DNA of 64,000 nt, taken from contig NZ_OZ026474.1 of assembly GCF_964020005.1 (NCBI RefSeq), positions 682,001 to 746,000 of the forward strand, written 5' to 3'. This stretch comes from Spiroplasma endosymbiont of Atherix ibis. Lineage in GTDB: Bacteria > Bacillota_I > Bacilli_A > Mycoplasmatales > Mycoplasmataceae. The notes beneath the pieces are model-generated. The model worked only from the letters and a program-made list of their open reading frames with translations, was not told where the DNA came from and ran no database searches. Positions 45,787 to 54,353 of the stretch are shown piece by piece (position 1 is the first letter of the stretch; the number at the start of each line of letters is the position of its first letter). A program made the position numbers and the translations under genes.

Positions 45787-46578
45787 TTATATAAAGTTTT
45801 TTGACTTAACGTTTTCAAAAAACTCAATACTATTATTTTCTAATTTTTCAAATAAACTTAATATTAAATTATCCATTAAATACATAACTGTGTATTTTTC
45901 AATTATAGGATTTGCTTTTTGATTTATTGAAAAATATTTTTCAACATTCCCATAAATATGAAAATCTATTAATTCTTTTGACAAAAAATTAGAATTTGCT
46001 GTCAAAGCACATATAAAATTATGTTCTTTTATAGAATTAATAATATTTAAATATCGATTAACTTTAGAGTTATTTCCAGAAATAGAAATTACAAATATTA
46101 CAGCATTTTTACTATCAAAATTTTCTTCATTATATAATGAAGAAACTAAAGAGCAGTTAAATCAATATTCTAATAAAGTAAAATAAAAATATTTTGCTAA
46201 AATTGCTTTTTTTCCTGTTGAAAAAATAATTACTTTACCTTTATGTTTTGATAATTTATCTGCTACATTTTCTATTAAATCATATTTTAATGTATTACTA
46301 GATAATTTTAAGCTGTCTACTAAACTATTGTAAAAATCATTTTTAATATCTTTATTTTTTTTCAAATGATATTGTTTTAATAAATATTCTCTAAATTCTT
46401 TAAAACCACTAAATGAAACATTTTGGCAACTTTTAGTTATTAAAGATTCACTAACCTTTAATTGATTTGCAATTTGTTTTATACTCATTGTATCTAAAAT
46501 ATCAATATTGTTAATAATATAATTTATAACTTTTTTCTCACTTAAAGAAATATTTTTATTATCAATTAAATTTTTCAT
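45787..46578 (-). CDS. RpiR/MurR-family transcriptional regulator
   Basis: 263 residues, intact. N-terminal HTH (IKQIANQLKVSESLITKSCQ, residues 32-60) and C-terminal SIS phosphosugar-binding domain (KVIIFSTGKKAILAKYF; VIFVISISGNN). One TGA-Trp. ATG 46578 after GAGGTAAAG. Lies directly upstream of, and codirectional with, the PTS gene, so it probably senses the phosphorylated product of that transporter. The regulator is intact although its likely target is broken. Confidence 0.88.
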
Positions 46579-46623
46579 CTCTTTACCTCATTACTTTTAA
46601 AAAATTTAATAATATTACTCTAT

Positions 46624-47358
46624 TTATTTTTTAAAAATAAATGTAACTGTTTTTACATTTAAGTTCATTTTACTACCATAATTGATAATAAATATACCAT
46701 CTTTAAATCCTTTTGATGCTAAAATTTCACAAAATTCTTGTGCTCCATATCAAGATAATTTAAATTATTGAGTTTCTTTTAATTCATTATTTACAAAATA
46801 ATCTATTTGATTAATTGTATATTGTTCTACTCAATTAATTTCTTTTGATAAATTTTTTACTAAAATATCTTGATTTTCAAAATGATGAGTAAATTCATGC
46901 TTTGATCCTGCTTTAAATTCAATGGGAAATATTAAATCAATTATAAGAGTTCCATTATCAGTTAAAGATTGATAAAAGTTATCTAATACTTTTAAAGCTT
47001 TTTGTCTTGTTTCTAGCAAATTAAAACTTGCATTAGGCATTATTATATATTCATATGTATTTTTTTCAATATAATTTTCTAAATCATGACAAATTAAATT
47101 TGCTTTCAAATTTTCTTTTTTTAAATTTTATTTACAAATATCAATCATTTCTTGTGATTTATCTATTCCTGTAATATCTACTTTATATTTTAAAAGTGGA
47201 ATAAATAATCTTCCATTTCCAACAACTGCTTCAAGTACTTTTCCCTCTATTGGTAATAGTTTAAACTTGTAAAACTCAAGATCTTTGTCAATACTTGTTC
47301 CAGGAGTTTTTGTTACATTATAAATTAAACTACTTATTTTTTTGTAATAATTTTCCAT
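46624..47358 (-). pseudogene. Class I SAM-dependent methyltransferase, two nonsense codons
   Basis: 245 codons from ATG 47358. Motif I is KVLEAVVGNGRLFIPL, followed by the acidic strand end VDITGIDKS. TAA at 47130 (DICK-stop-NLKK) and at 46767 (KETQ-stop-FKL) interrupt it. The central part (MPNASFNLLETRQKALKVL) and C terminus remain in frame with a TGA-Trp. It resembles small UbiE/YcgJ-type methyltransferases; substrate unknown. Confidence 0.75.
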
Positions 47359-47867
47359 GAAAATTCCTCTACTTTTTAAAATTCTTTTAAAAATAATAAT
47401 ATAAAATAAATGTTAAATTTTATGAACTATATAATTATCTAAAGAATTATATATATTCCTTATTTTTTTTAAAACTTTAACATAAAAATTTAAATTAAAA
47501 TATTGTGACTATATTTGAATAACTCTAATTTATTCTTGAATGCCTTTTTCAAATTTTTAATAGATATGTTTTTTATAATAATAATATTAAAGAAAAATGT
47601 AAATAATCTAATTAACTTATATAATTCATTATATCTTTCAATTCAAATTTAATAATACCTTATAGACACTCATTTAATTTTCTAACTATAATATTTGTTA
47701 AAACTTTACCATACAAACTAGTAATTCTTGGTTTATATATAAAGTTTTTTACTACTTTAAAGAAGTTTTTTTGCAAATATCTCTAATTATTTAAAAATAA
47801 ATTTATAACTTTTAAAGAAAATAAAAAACCAATGTAAATTGGGTCAATAAACAATAATTAAATATTC
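47359..47867. other. Intergenic stretch, possibly holding a fully decayed gene
   Basis: About 510 nt. On the minus strand around 47600-47790 one frame reads YKPRITSLYGKVLTNIIVRK before a TAA and then FELKDIMNYIS, which looks coding-like but is too short to identify. A weak hairpin (CCAAT/ATTGG then T6 on the minus strand) at 47829-47842 may end the lipoprotein transcript. Nothing else seen. Confidence 0.35.
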
Positions 47868-49698
47868 TTAAAGAATAGCAATTTTATTATATGTATTTAT
47901 TTCTTCTCTATTAAATTTAAATTTAATTTTAATTACTCCAAATAAATTTAATATCATATAATCAAAATTTTTAAAAGGTTTTTTATCAGATACATTTTTT
48001 AATAAGAAAAAAGGATCTAAAGAAAAATTATCTTTTCCTTCTTGAGAAATAAAATTAAATTCAACATCATTTTTTAAATTGTCATCAACATTTTTAATTG
48101 AAAAATACACATTCTTTTCTTTTAAATATTTATCAGATATTCCTAATCAATTTAATCTTTCTGACTTTTCAGTATAATATTTTCTACTAAAAGTTGTTAA
48201 CAAATTATTAATCTCTGAATTTTTTAAATCTGAAAATTGTTTATGATAACTTAAATCTCAAATATTATGATAAGAAACAAATTGTCATTCAAAATATCAA
48301 TTTGATGAACTATGATGATGATTAGTATAATATAATTCAGTATAAATTTTAAATAATCTTGAGGAGAAATCTACAAGAGATTTATAATTTTCATCTGTTA
48401 GTCCATTTATAGAATAAGAAATAGCTAATTTAAAATCAGGCATTTGATGATTATAAGTTAATTCACCAGTTCCTATTTTTATACTAGGTCCAACAAAATC
48501 TACATAACCCATTGCTATTGCAAGCTTATAACTATAAGTCTTTTGATATTCAGATATTTCATTTTTATTTAAAAAAGTATTTAAAAAAATATTTTGAACA
48601 GTTTTATAATTATCTCTAAATTTTGATCATTTTAAAGCATTAAATTGATCTCTCATTAAAAAATTATTTACATTTTCTTTTAAAGATCTAATCATATCAA
48701 TAGATTGTTTTTTTTGTTCTGAATTTGCCAAATCGAAAGTTACGATATCTTCATCATTTTTATATAAATTATTTATAACTAAGTAATCCTTATTTTGTTC
48801 TACAAAATCATCTGTTTTATAAATACTTTTTTTATCATAACTAATTTACATTGATGGAAACTGTTGTTTAAAATATTTATCATTAATTATTTTTAACAAT
48901 GAATTATGAAATTCATTATTTTCATTATAATATTTTTTTAACTGAGCATTAGAATTTACATAAGCTTCTGAATTATCTTTACCTTGTTTAATATCACTTC
49001 AATTCAAATTTACATACTTTTGCGTTTCTTGTGAAGTAAACATATCTTTTGCAATATTCTTATGCATTGCATCTCCAACTTTTTTAAAAGATTTGCTCTC
49101 AGTTGAAGTATACTTCAAAGTTCCTAATTGTTTAAATTTCTCAACATCATTAAGTCCTTTATAGTGAGTTACAACTTTATAGTCCACTATCACATTCCCT
49201 ATGTAACTACCAGAAACTATTTCCCCTGAATTAATTTTAAAATTATCATTAAAAACCAACTCAACATGTTCAAAAACAGAATCCACCTCATCAAGAATTA
49301 TTTTATATTTATTTACTTTTTTAAGATCATTTAGCTTCTCTTCTAACAATTTTACTTTAAACAACTTCTCAACATCATTTGTTAATTGTTGTTTATTTTG
49401 AATTGTCAACTTATCTTTATTTTCTTGTTTTGTAAACTTCTGAATATTATACTTATTCAAAAACTCATTTCCCTATTCCATACTCTCAAGAACAATCAAA
49501 TAACCATCTACCTCTTTTTCATAATGCTCTGTTCATATTTTTGTCACATCCTGTTCAAAATCTTGAACTATTTGAGTAATATCTTTTTTAGGTTCTTCTG
49601 GAATTTTTTTATCTTCTTTTTTTGTACCACATCCAACTACACTAACAGTTGATGATACAACAACACCTACTGTTGCCAATATACTTAATATTTTTTCA
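47868..49698 (-). pseudogene. Surface lipoprotein, subfamily B, decayed (module 4)
   Basis: ATG 49698 is followed after two codons by a one-base loss relative to the paralogues, so the signal peptide (LSILATVGVVVSSTV, lipobox VVGCG) is out of frame with the start. The body then runs in one frame to TAA 47868 with TAG at 49475 and TAA at 48848. Close paralogue of 28246-30021 (NKYKIILDEVDSVFEH, GSYIGNVIVDY, MPDFKLAISYSING). No full product possible. Confidence 0.82.
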
Positions 49699-49759
49699 TT
49701 CTTCCTCCTTTTTTAAGAGCTTTAAAAAAGCAAATAAACAATTCAAATTCATATCAATA

Positions 49760-49786
49760 ATTATAAAAAAAAAAAAAAAAGTTCAA
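49760..49786 (-). promoter_or_regulatory. Homopolymer-spacer promoter of lipoprotein module 4
   Basis: Minus strand: TTGAAC (49786-49781), T16 run, TATAAT (49765-49760), spacing 15 nt. The sequence from here to the IS junction is identical to module 2 although the two genes belong to different subfamilies. Confidence 0.65.
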
Positions 49787-49810
49787 TACTTTTTTTAACT
49801 ATTTTTAATA

Positions 49811-50667
49811 GAAGGTTCCCCCATTTTAGGAGACACTTTTATATAATAATAGAAAGGAAAAAATATATGGCTAAAAAAGGACAAAAGTTTAGAAAATGAA
49901 CTCAAGAAGAAAAAGAAAAAATTATTGAATTAAGTTTGAATTGCTATTCTATAAAGGAAATAGCATTAAAATTTAACTCAACTACTGGATCAAAAATTAA
50001 CAAATACAAAAATACAAAGATAAGTGCTGCAAAATCTTACTAGCCTTATAAAATAGATTACAGCATATCTCAAAAAGCAAATGATTTGTTTGTAGGAATT
50101 CTATTTAACTATAATAAAGAAATTAACTAAGGAGAATAATATTTTAAAAAACAATGAACCTACAAGCGCAAACCAAAAAGAATTAAACCAATTATTAATA
50201 AATACAAAATATAATAGAATAATAATTTGCAAAATTTTAGATATCAATAGAGCATCAGCATATAAAAAAAATAAAACTTTAATGAATTTCCTCAATAATA
50301 CAATAATTATAAGTTTAATTATTTCAGAAATTGAAAAAAATAATTTTCTTAGTGCTTATAGTGCTAAAAAATAATCTTTATATTTTAAATTGAACTATAT
50401 TGACCCTTTTATAATAAATCACAAAAAATAGAACGTATATTTAAAAAAATTAATCATATTACATATTATATTAAGAAACAAGCTAAATATGAAATTAAAA
50501 AATATAAAGAGACTATTAGAAAAAATTATCTAAAAGAAGCAAAAAAAATGAGATTTGAAAACATCAATCAATGTCTAAAAATAACATGAGCATGATTAGA
50601 CTTTTATAATAATGATAGAATTAGAATAAATAAAAATAAAAAAACATTTTCTCTATAGCAGGAATCT
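49811..50667 (+). mobile_element. IS3-family insertion sequence, copy 5, deleted and degenerate
   Basis: Left inverted repeat intact. orfA begins at 49867 but has an internal deletion (GGATCAAAAATTAAC) and a TAG (50041). orfB has several stops and lacks exactly the 360-bp segment that in copy 2 lies between two 10-bp repeats TTGAAAACAT (11251 and 11611), removing the whole DDE core. The right end is degenerate (CTCTATAGCAGGAATCT). The oldest copy in the window by divergence. Confidence 0.9.
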
Positions 50668-50701
50668 AAATTTAATATAGAAATTTTTATTAAAAACTAA
50701 A

Positions 50702-50724
50702 AAAACCAACTTTATGTTGGTTTT
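50702..50724 (-). terminator. Terminator after the Cys-rich microprotein
   Basis: AAAACCAAC, 5-nt loop, GTTGGTTTT; on the minus strand followed by a T-rich run. It lies 12 nt past the microprotein stop, showing that the transcript includes it. Confidence 0.8.
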
Positions 50725-50735
50725 AAAAATTAATA

Positions 50736-50837
50736 CTAACCGTGGTTACTGTCAGTTGAACACATTTGACATTCAGCACAGTTATCATCGAAGTCACAAG
50801 AACAATTACAGTCTTTACAATCTTTATTACATTCCAC
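50736..50837 (-). CDS. 33-residue cysteine-rich microprotein (metallothionein-like)
   Basis: GTG 50837 with AGGAAG 10 nt upstream, TAG 50736, then a strong terminator. Eight of 33 residues are Cys, spaced C-x3-C-x2-C-x-C-x-C-x5-C-x2-C-x2-C, with Asp/Glu between (for example CKDCNCSCDFDDNCAEC). The AT-poor, Cys-rich composition is unlike any shadow frame and far above the Cys content of the neighbours. Upstream in-frame GTA, ATC or a TTG could also be the start. It is the last gene after mtn. A metal (zinc or copper) binding role is likely but unproven. Confidence 0.72.
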   Translation of the reverse strand: MECNKDCKDCNCSCDFDDNCAECQMCSTDSNHG

Positions 50838-50891
50838 GATTACTTCACTTCCTTTCAAATATATTTTATTACTTTTTAAGTAAATATTCTT

Positions 50892-51551
50892 TTACTTTAA
50901 AATTTGCAATAAAATTTCACTAATTTTTATACTACCTTGCTTTAATACTAATTTAAATTGTTCCTCATTGCTTCCACTATCAATATGATCACTTATTACT
51001 TTAAGAGCTATTAAAGGTTTTTTAAAAAGATATGCTCCTTGATAAAATCCAAAACTCTCCATATCAAATACTGTAATTGAATTACTTAAAGGTTTTATTA
51101 TAGTATTTATTTTTTCTTGTGAATTAATAAATACATCACTTGAACAAATATCTACTTTTTTAAAATCTTGAAAAATTTCTAATAACTTTTTATCAGAAGA
51201 ATAAAATTCTTTCATTCTAGGAATTTGACCCATTTTATAACCAAATCCAGTAGCATCAGCATTACCAAGATAAGAATTTTTAACTACTACTGGTTCTAAT
51301 AAAAATAAATCTTTACAAAAAGTTCCTACAAGTCCAACATTAATATAAAAATCAATTTGATATTTATGATTAACATAAGAAAAACAACTTGTAGCATTAA
51401 TTAAACCTATTTTAGAAATTGCTATATAAATATTATCTTTTTGATATATTTCAAAGTATTTATTTTCTAATAATTTAGCATTAAGTTCATTTATTAAACT
51501 TTGTGCTTCATCTTTCATAGCAAATAAAATTGCTCAGTTTGCTTTTTTCAT
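50892..51551 (-). CDS. mtn: 5'-methylthioadenosine/S-adenosylhomocysteine nucleosidase
   Basis: 219 residues. ATG 51551 follows AAAGAGG, and its A is shared with the stop of the nadD gene (TAATG). A TGA-Trp at residue 6 (KANWAILFAMKDE) precedes the more obvious start. Family features: the AILFAM start, INVGLVGTF for the purine-site strand, VFDMESFGFYQGAY with the nucleoside-binding Met-Glu, and ALKVISDHID with the catalytic Asp. Hydrolyses MTA and SAH to adenine. Intact. Confidence 0.93.
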
Positions 51552-52651
51552 TATTTTTCCTCTTTAATTCAATAATTATAAGATTCAATTAATTTGGCAC
51601 CAATTGATTCTTTTGAATGTTTTTTAATAGCCACTTCATATTGATTTTTAAGCAATTCTTTAAAGCCAGTTAATAAATCTGCTTTAACAAGTGATCTAAA
51701 ATTCTCTACACCTTCATATTGTCTTTCTATAGAAATTTTATCAGCACAAAATATTATCATATCTAATATGCTCATATTTTTAGATGCTACTGTATGGTTA
51801 AAAACAGCAGATATTATTTCTTGATCATCTAAAAGTCAATCATTTTTCAAGTGATATGCTCCTACAAAAGAATGTCATACTGGTTCAGGTTCTTTTAAAA
51901 GTTCTTTATTATTTTTTAATAAACATTCTTTCATTTCTTTTTCACTTCAGCGTTTTGCAATATCGTGTAATGTTCCTGCCAATAATGCTTTTTGTAAATC
52001 AACATTATTTAAAATAGCCAATTCTAATGCCATTTGACCAACATTTAAAGAGTGAAAATATCTTTTTTCATCCATTTTACTTTCTAATCTTTCATACAAA
52101 TACATTAATTGATTATTTACATAATCATTTATTTCTTTTATTTGTAAATTTAAATCTTCTAAATTTCTTATTTTTTTTGAACTTAAATAATTATTTTCAA
52201 ATTCAAAAATTTCTAAATTATACTTTTTAACAATTTTTTGATTAAATTCTTTTGTTCTTAAAAAAACTTTAAAATCAATTTCTTTTATAAGTTCATCAAA
52301 TTGATCTCACTTTTCAAAATTATCTAATTGATCTGATCCCATAATAAAAGAAAATTTTAAATTAGGATATTTTGCTTTGTAATATTTAACAGTATCATAA
52401 GTAAAACTTGAACTATGTTTTGATATCTCATATGTTTCTATTTTTACATAATTTAAATTTTTTGTTGCAATTTTTAACATTTCTAATCTTTGAATAACAC
52501 TTGAAGATGAAAGTACTTTAAAAGGATTAATATATGCAGGAACAACTCAAACTTCATCAAAATTTAATTTATTTTTACAACTTTTAATTATATTTATGTG
52601 ATCTGTATGAACAGGATCAAAACTTCCACCAAACAAAGCAACTCTTTTCAT
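51551..52651 (-). CDS. nadD: Nicotinate-nucleotide adenylyltransferase fused to a YqeK-type HD phosphohydrolase
   Basis: 366 residues. The N-terminal half has the nucleotidyltransferase motif ALFGGSFDPVHTDH and the later SSKKIR (SxTxxR-like) motif; it makes deamido-NAD. From about residue 190 an HD domain (YFHSLNVGQMALELA, LAGTLHDIAK) as in YqeK (Ap4A hydrolase). The fusion is a known mollicute arrangement. ATG 52651 follows AAGGGATAA, inside the end of the Cof gene. Several TGA-Trp codons. Intact. Confidence 0.93.
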
Positions 52652-52655
52652 TTTT

Positions 52656-53513
52656 TTATCCCTTACTAATTAGTTCTTTTAAATATTTACCAACACCATT
52701 ATTATCAATATGATCAATAACTTTTCAAGCTTCTTTTTTTAAATTTTCAACAGCATTTCCAACTGCTATTCCAAATGGCAATTCACTAACCATTTCTATA
52801 TCATTATTGTTATCTCCTATTACATGAATATTTTTTAAATCAACATTCATAATTTCAGCTCATTTTCTTATACCACTAGCTTTATTTATTCCTTTTGGCA
52901 TTGCATCAACTAAAATTCTTGATTGAATTATTGTTGAAGGATGATATAAATTTTTAGACTCTAAATATTTTTTTAAGCTTTCAACTTTTACAATTTCTTT
53001 TTGAAAATCAAGTGAATACATTAATTTAACTGTTTTATGAACATCATTTTTAACATCTTCAATTAATTCATTATAGTTATTATATAAAATAAATTCTGGC
53101 TGATCTTCTTCAAGATAATGACCAGAAATTTTTTTATATGCCTTAACTCTTTCTGCAGTTTTAAGTGCACATAAAGTTGTTGCAGTATATAAAGAAAAAC
53201 TTAAATCATTTTTTATTGAGTATTGTAATAATTCAATTACTAAATCTTTATTCATTACATGTTCATAGTACACTTCTCAAGTTACAGGATCTGTGATTGC
53301 TCCTCCATTTGAACTAATTACAGGTAAAGTTACATTTAATTGTTTAATGTAATACTTCATATTTTGAAATGCTCTTCCTGTGACAATAAAGAATTTATTA
53401 TTTGATTCTTTTTGATAATTATTTATATCATTAACTGTTTCTTCTAATATTTCAAAGTCATTGTTTTTAACAACAGTTCCATCTAAATCGCTTCCAATAT
53501 AAGGTAATTTCAT
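52656..53513 (-). CDS. Cof-type HAD phosphatase
   Basis: 285 residues. HAD motif I GSDLDGTVV (catalytic Asp pair), motif II IVTGRAF, motif III Lys in MPKGINKASGI and motif IV IGDNNNDIEM. The large C2 cap between residues 85 and 190 is that of Cof/YwpJ sugar-phosphate phosphatases. ATG 53513 is chosen for the GGAGG at about 10 nt; an upstream in-frame ATG is less likely. Two TGA-Trp codons. First gene of the operon with nadD and mtn. Intact. Confidence 0.92.
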
Positions 53514-53667
53514 AATCTTATATCCTCCAAAAATGATTCTACAATATAATAAAAAAATAACCATAGTCAATTAATTAAAATAACTATTTTTAAGAATAAA
53601 ACTTGATATAAACTTTTCTAATGTTAATATTTTTAAAATAAAGAAAAATCATTCTAAATTTTTGAAT

Positions 53668-53907
53668 TTATATTTTTTTATAATCTTTTAATAAACAATT
53701 TTCACAATAGTTTTTAACTCTATTTAATTGAGTTATTAGCATATAATTAGAATTATTTTCACATGTTTCACATTTATTTTTATTTGCAATTTTTACATTT
53801 AATTCTTTAATTGCACACTATTTACAAATTAAAGTGATAACATTTAGTTTACTTATTTTCTTAAAATCAGCTTTATTTTTGCAATTAATACATATAAGTT
53901 CTTTCAT
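53668..53907 (-). pseudogene. Small zinc-ribbon protein gene with in-frame TAG
   Basis: 80 codons from ATG 53907. Four Cys pairs (CINC, CK-stop-C, CETC, CENC) suggest two zinc ribbons. A TAG at 53820 sits inside the second pair, probably once CKxC. Frame and spacing are otherwise kept to TAA 53668. Family not recognised. It could be a decayed DNA- or RNA-binding protein. Confidence 0.5.
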
Positions 53908-53983
53908 TATTATCATCTCTTTTCTAATAAATTAATTATATTTTAAATATCTCTAAAGAAATTTATTTTTTAGTAAATTTCTT

Positions 53984-54022
53984 AAAAAATAACTAAAAAA
54001 TTTGATTTTTTAGTTATTTTTT
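53984..54022. terminator. Strong bidirectional hairpin (17-bp perfect stem)
   Basis: AAAAAATAACTAAAAAA, loop TTTGA, exact complement ending T6. It isolates the zinc-ribbon gene from the ncRNA candidate. Part of the 3' arm also supplies the ncRNA -35 region. Confidence 0.8.
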
Positions 54023-54030
54023 GATATATT
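54002..54030 (+). promoter_or_regulatory. Promoter of the ncRNA candidate
   Basis: TTGATT (54002-54007), 17 nt, TATATT (54025-54030). Predicted start near 54037, at the base of the first hairpin. Confidence 0.5.
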
Positions 54031-54036
54031 TAATAT

Positions 54037-54276
54037 TGTCCTTTTGGACACGACTATGATAATTAAAAAATCTAAACAGATTACATCAATTGTCTGTTAT
54101 TTGATTTTTTAATTAATATAATATCCTTTCTTTCGATTTAGGCCACTTATATTTATCATAGTCCATAAGTGGTCTTATTACTCATTCATATCTTTTTAAT
54201 TATTAGCAAATCAATTACATATGCGAAAGCATGATTAATAATATAAAAAAATGCACTTTATAAAGTGCATTTTTTT
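54037..54276 (+). ncRNA. Candidate structured non-coding RNA with pseudoknot
   Basis: No open frame. From the 5' end: hairpin TGTCC-TTTT-GGACA (54037-54050); 12-bp stem 54061-54072/54103-54114 with an inner 6-bp stem; a 10-bp hairpin 54141-54150/54165-54174 whose 14-nt loop contains 11 nt (54153-54163) perfectly complementary to 54052-54062, forming a pseudoknot; a GNRA hairpin ATGC-GAAA-GCAT (54221-54232) closed by ATTATTA/TAATAAT; and a 32-bp palindromic terminator. A G-U pair in the 10-bp hairpin and the GNRA loop favour the plus strand. It does not show the conserved motifs of RNase P, tmRNA or SRP RNA. Confidence 0.55.
54245..54276. terminator. Perfect 32-bp palindromic terminator
   Basis: AAAAAAATGCACTTTA followed directly by its exact complement ending T7. 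It ends the ncRNA candidate on the plus strand and may also serve the minus-strand lipoprotein gene that ends at 54354. Confidence 0.82.
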
Positions 54277-54353
54277 GTACTATTAATTAATCGTAAACAG
54301 TTTAATAGATTATAATTATATTTCTATCTTTCTTTTTAATCTTTTAAGTTTAT

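Noticed and set aside
8513-49698. TAA or TAG read as a sense codon, given many in-frame TAA in otherwise good genes
   Set aside because: nagA, recD2, rpoD, dnaG, nadD, ispH and the 1370-residue permease contain no internal TAA/TAG and end on them with terminators; affected genes also carry frameshifts and damaged motifs, so these are mutations.
54037-54276. RNase P RNA, tmRNA, SRP or 6S RNA
   Set aside because: The conserved sequences expected for RNase P (GAGGAAAGTC-type), tmRNA (tRNA-like ends and tag frame) and SRP (conserved apical loop) are not visible, and the pseudoknot does not fit the simple 6S rod.
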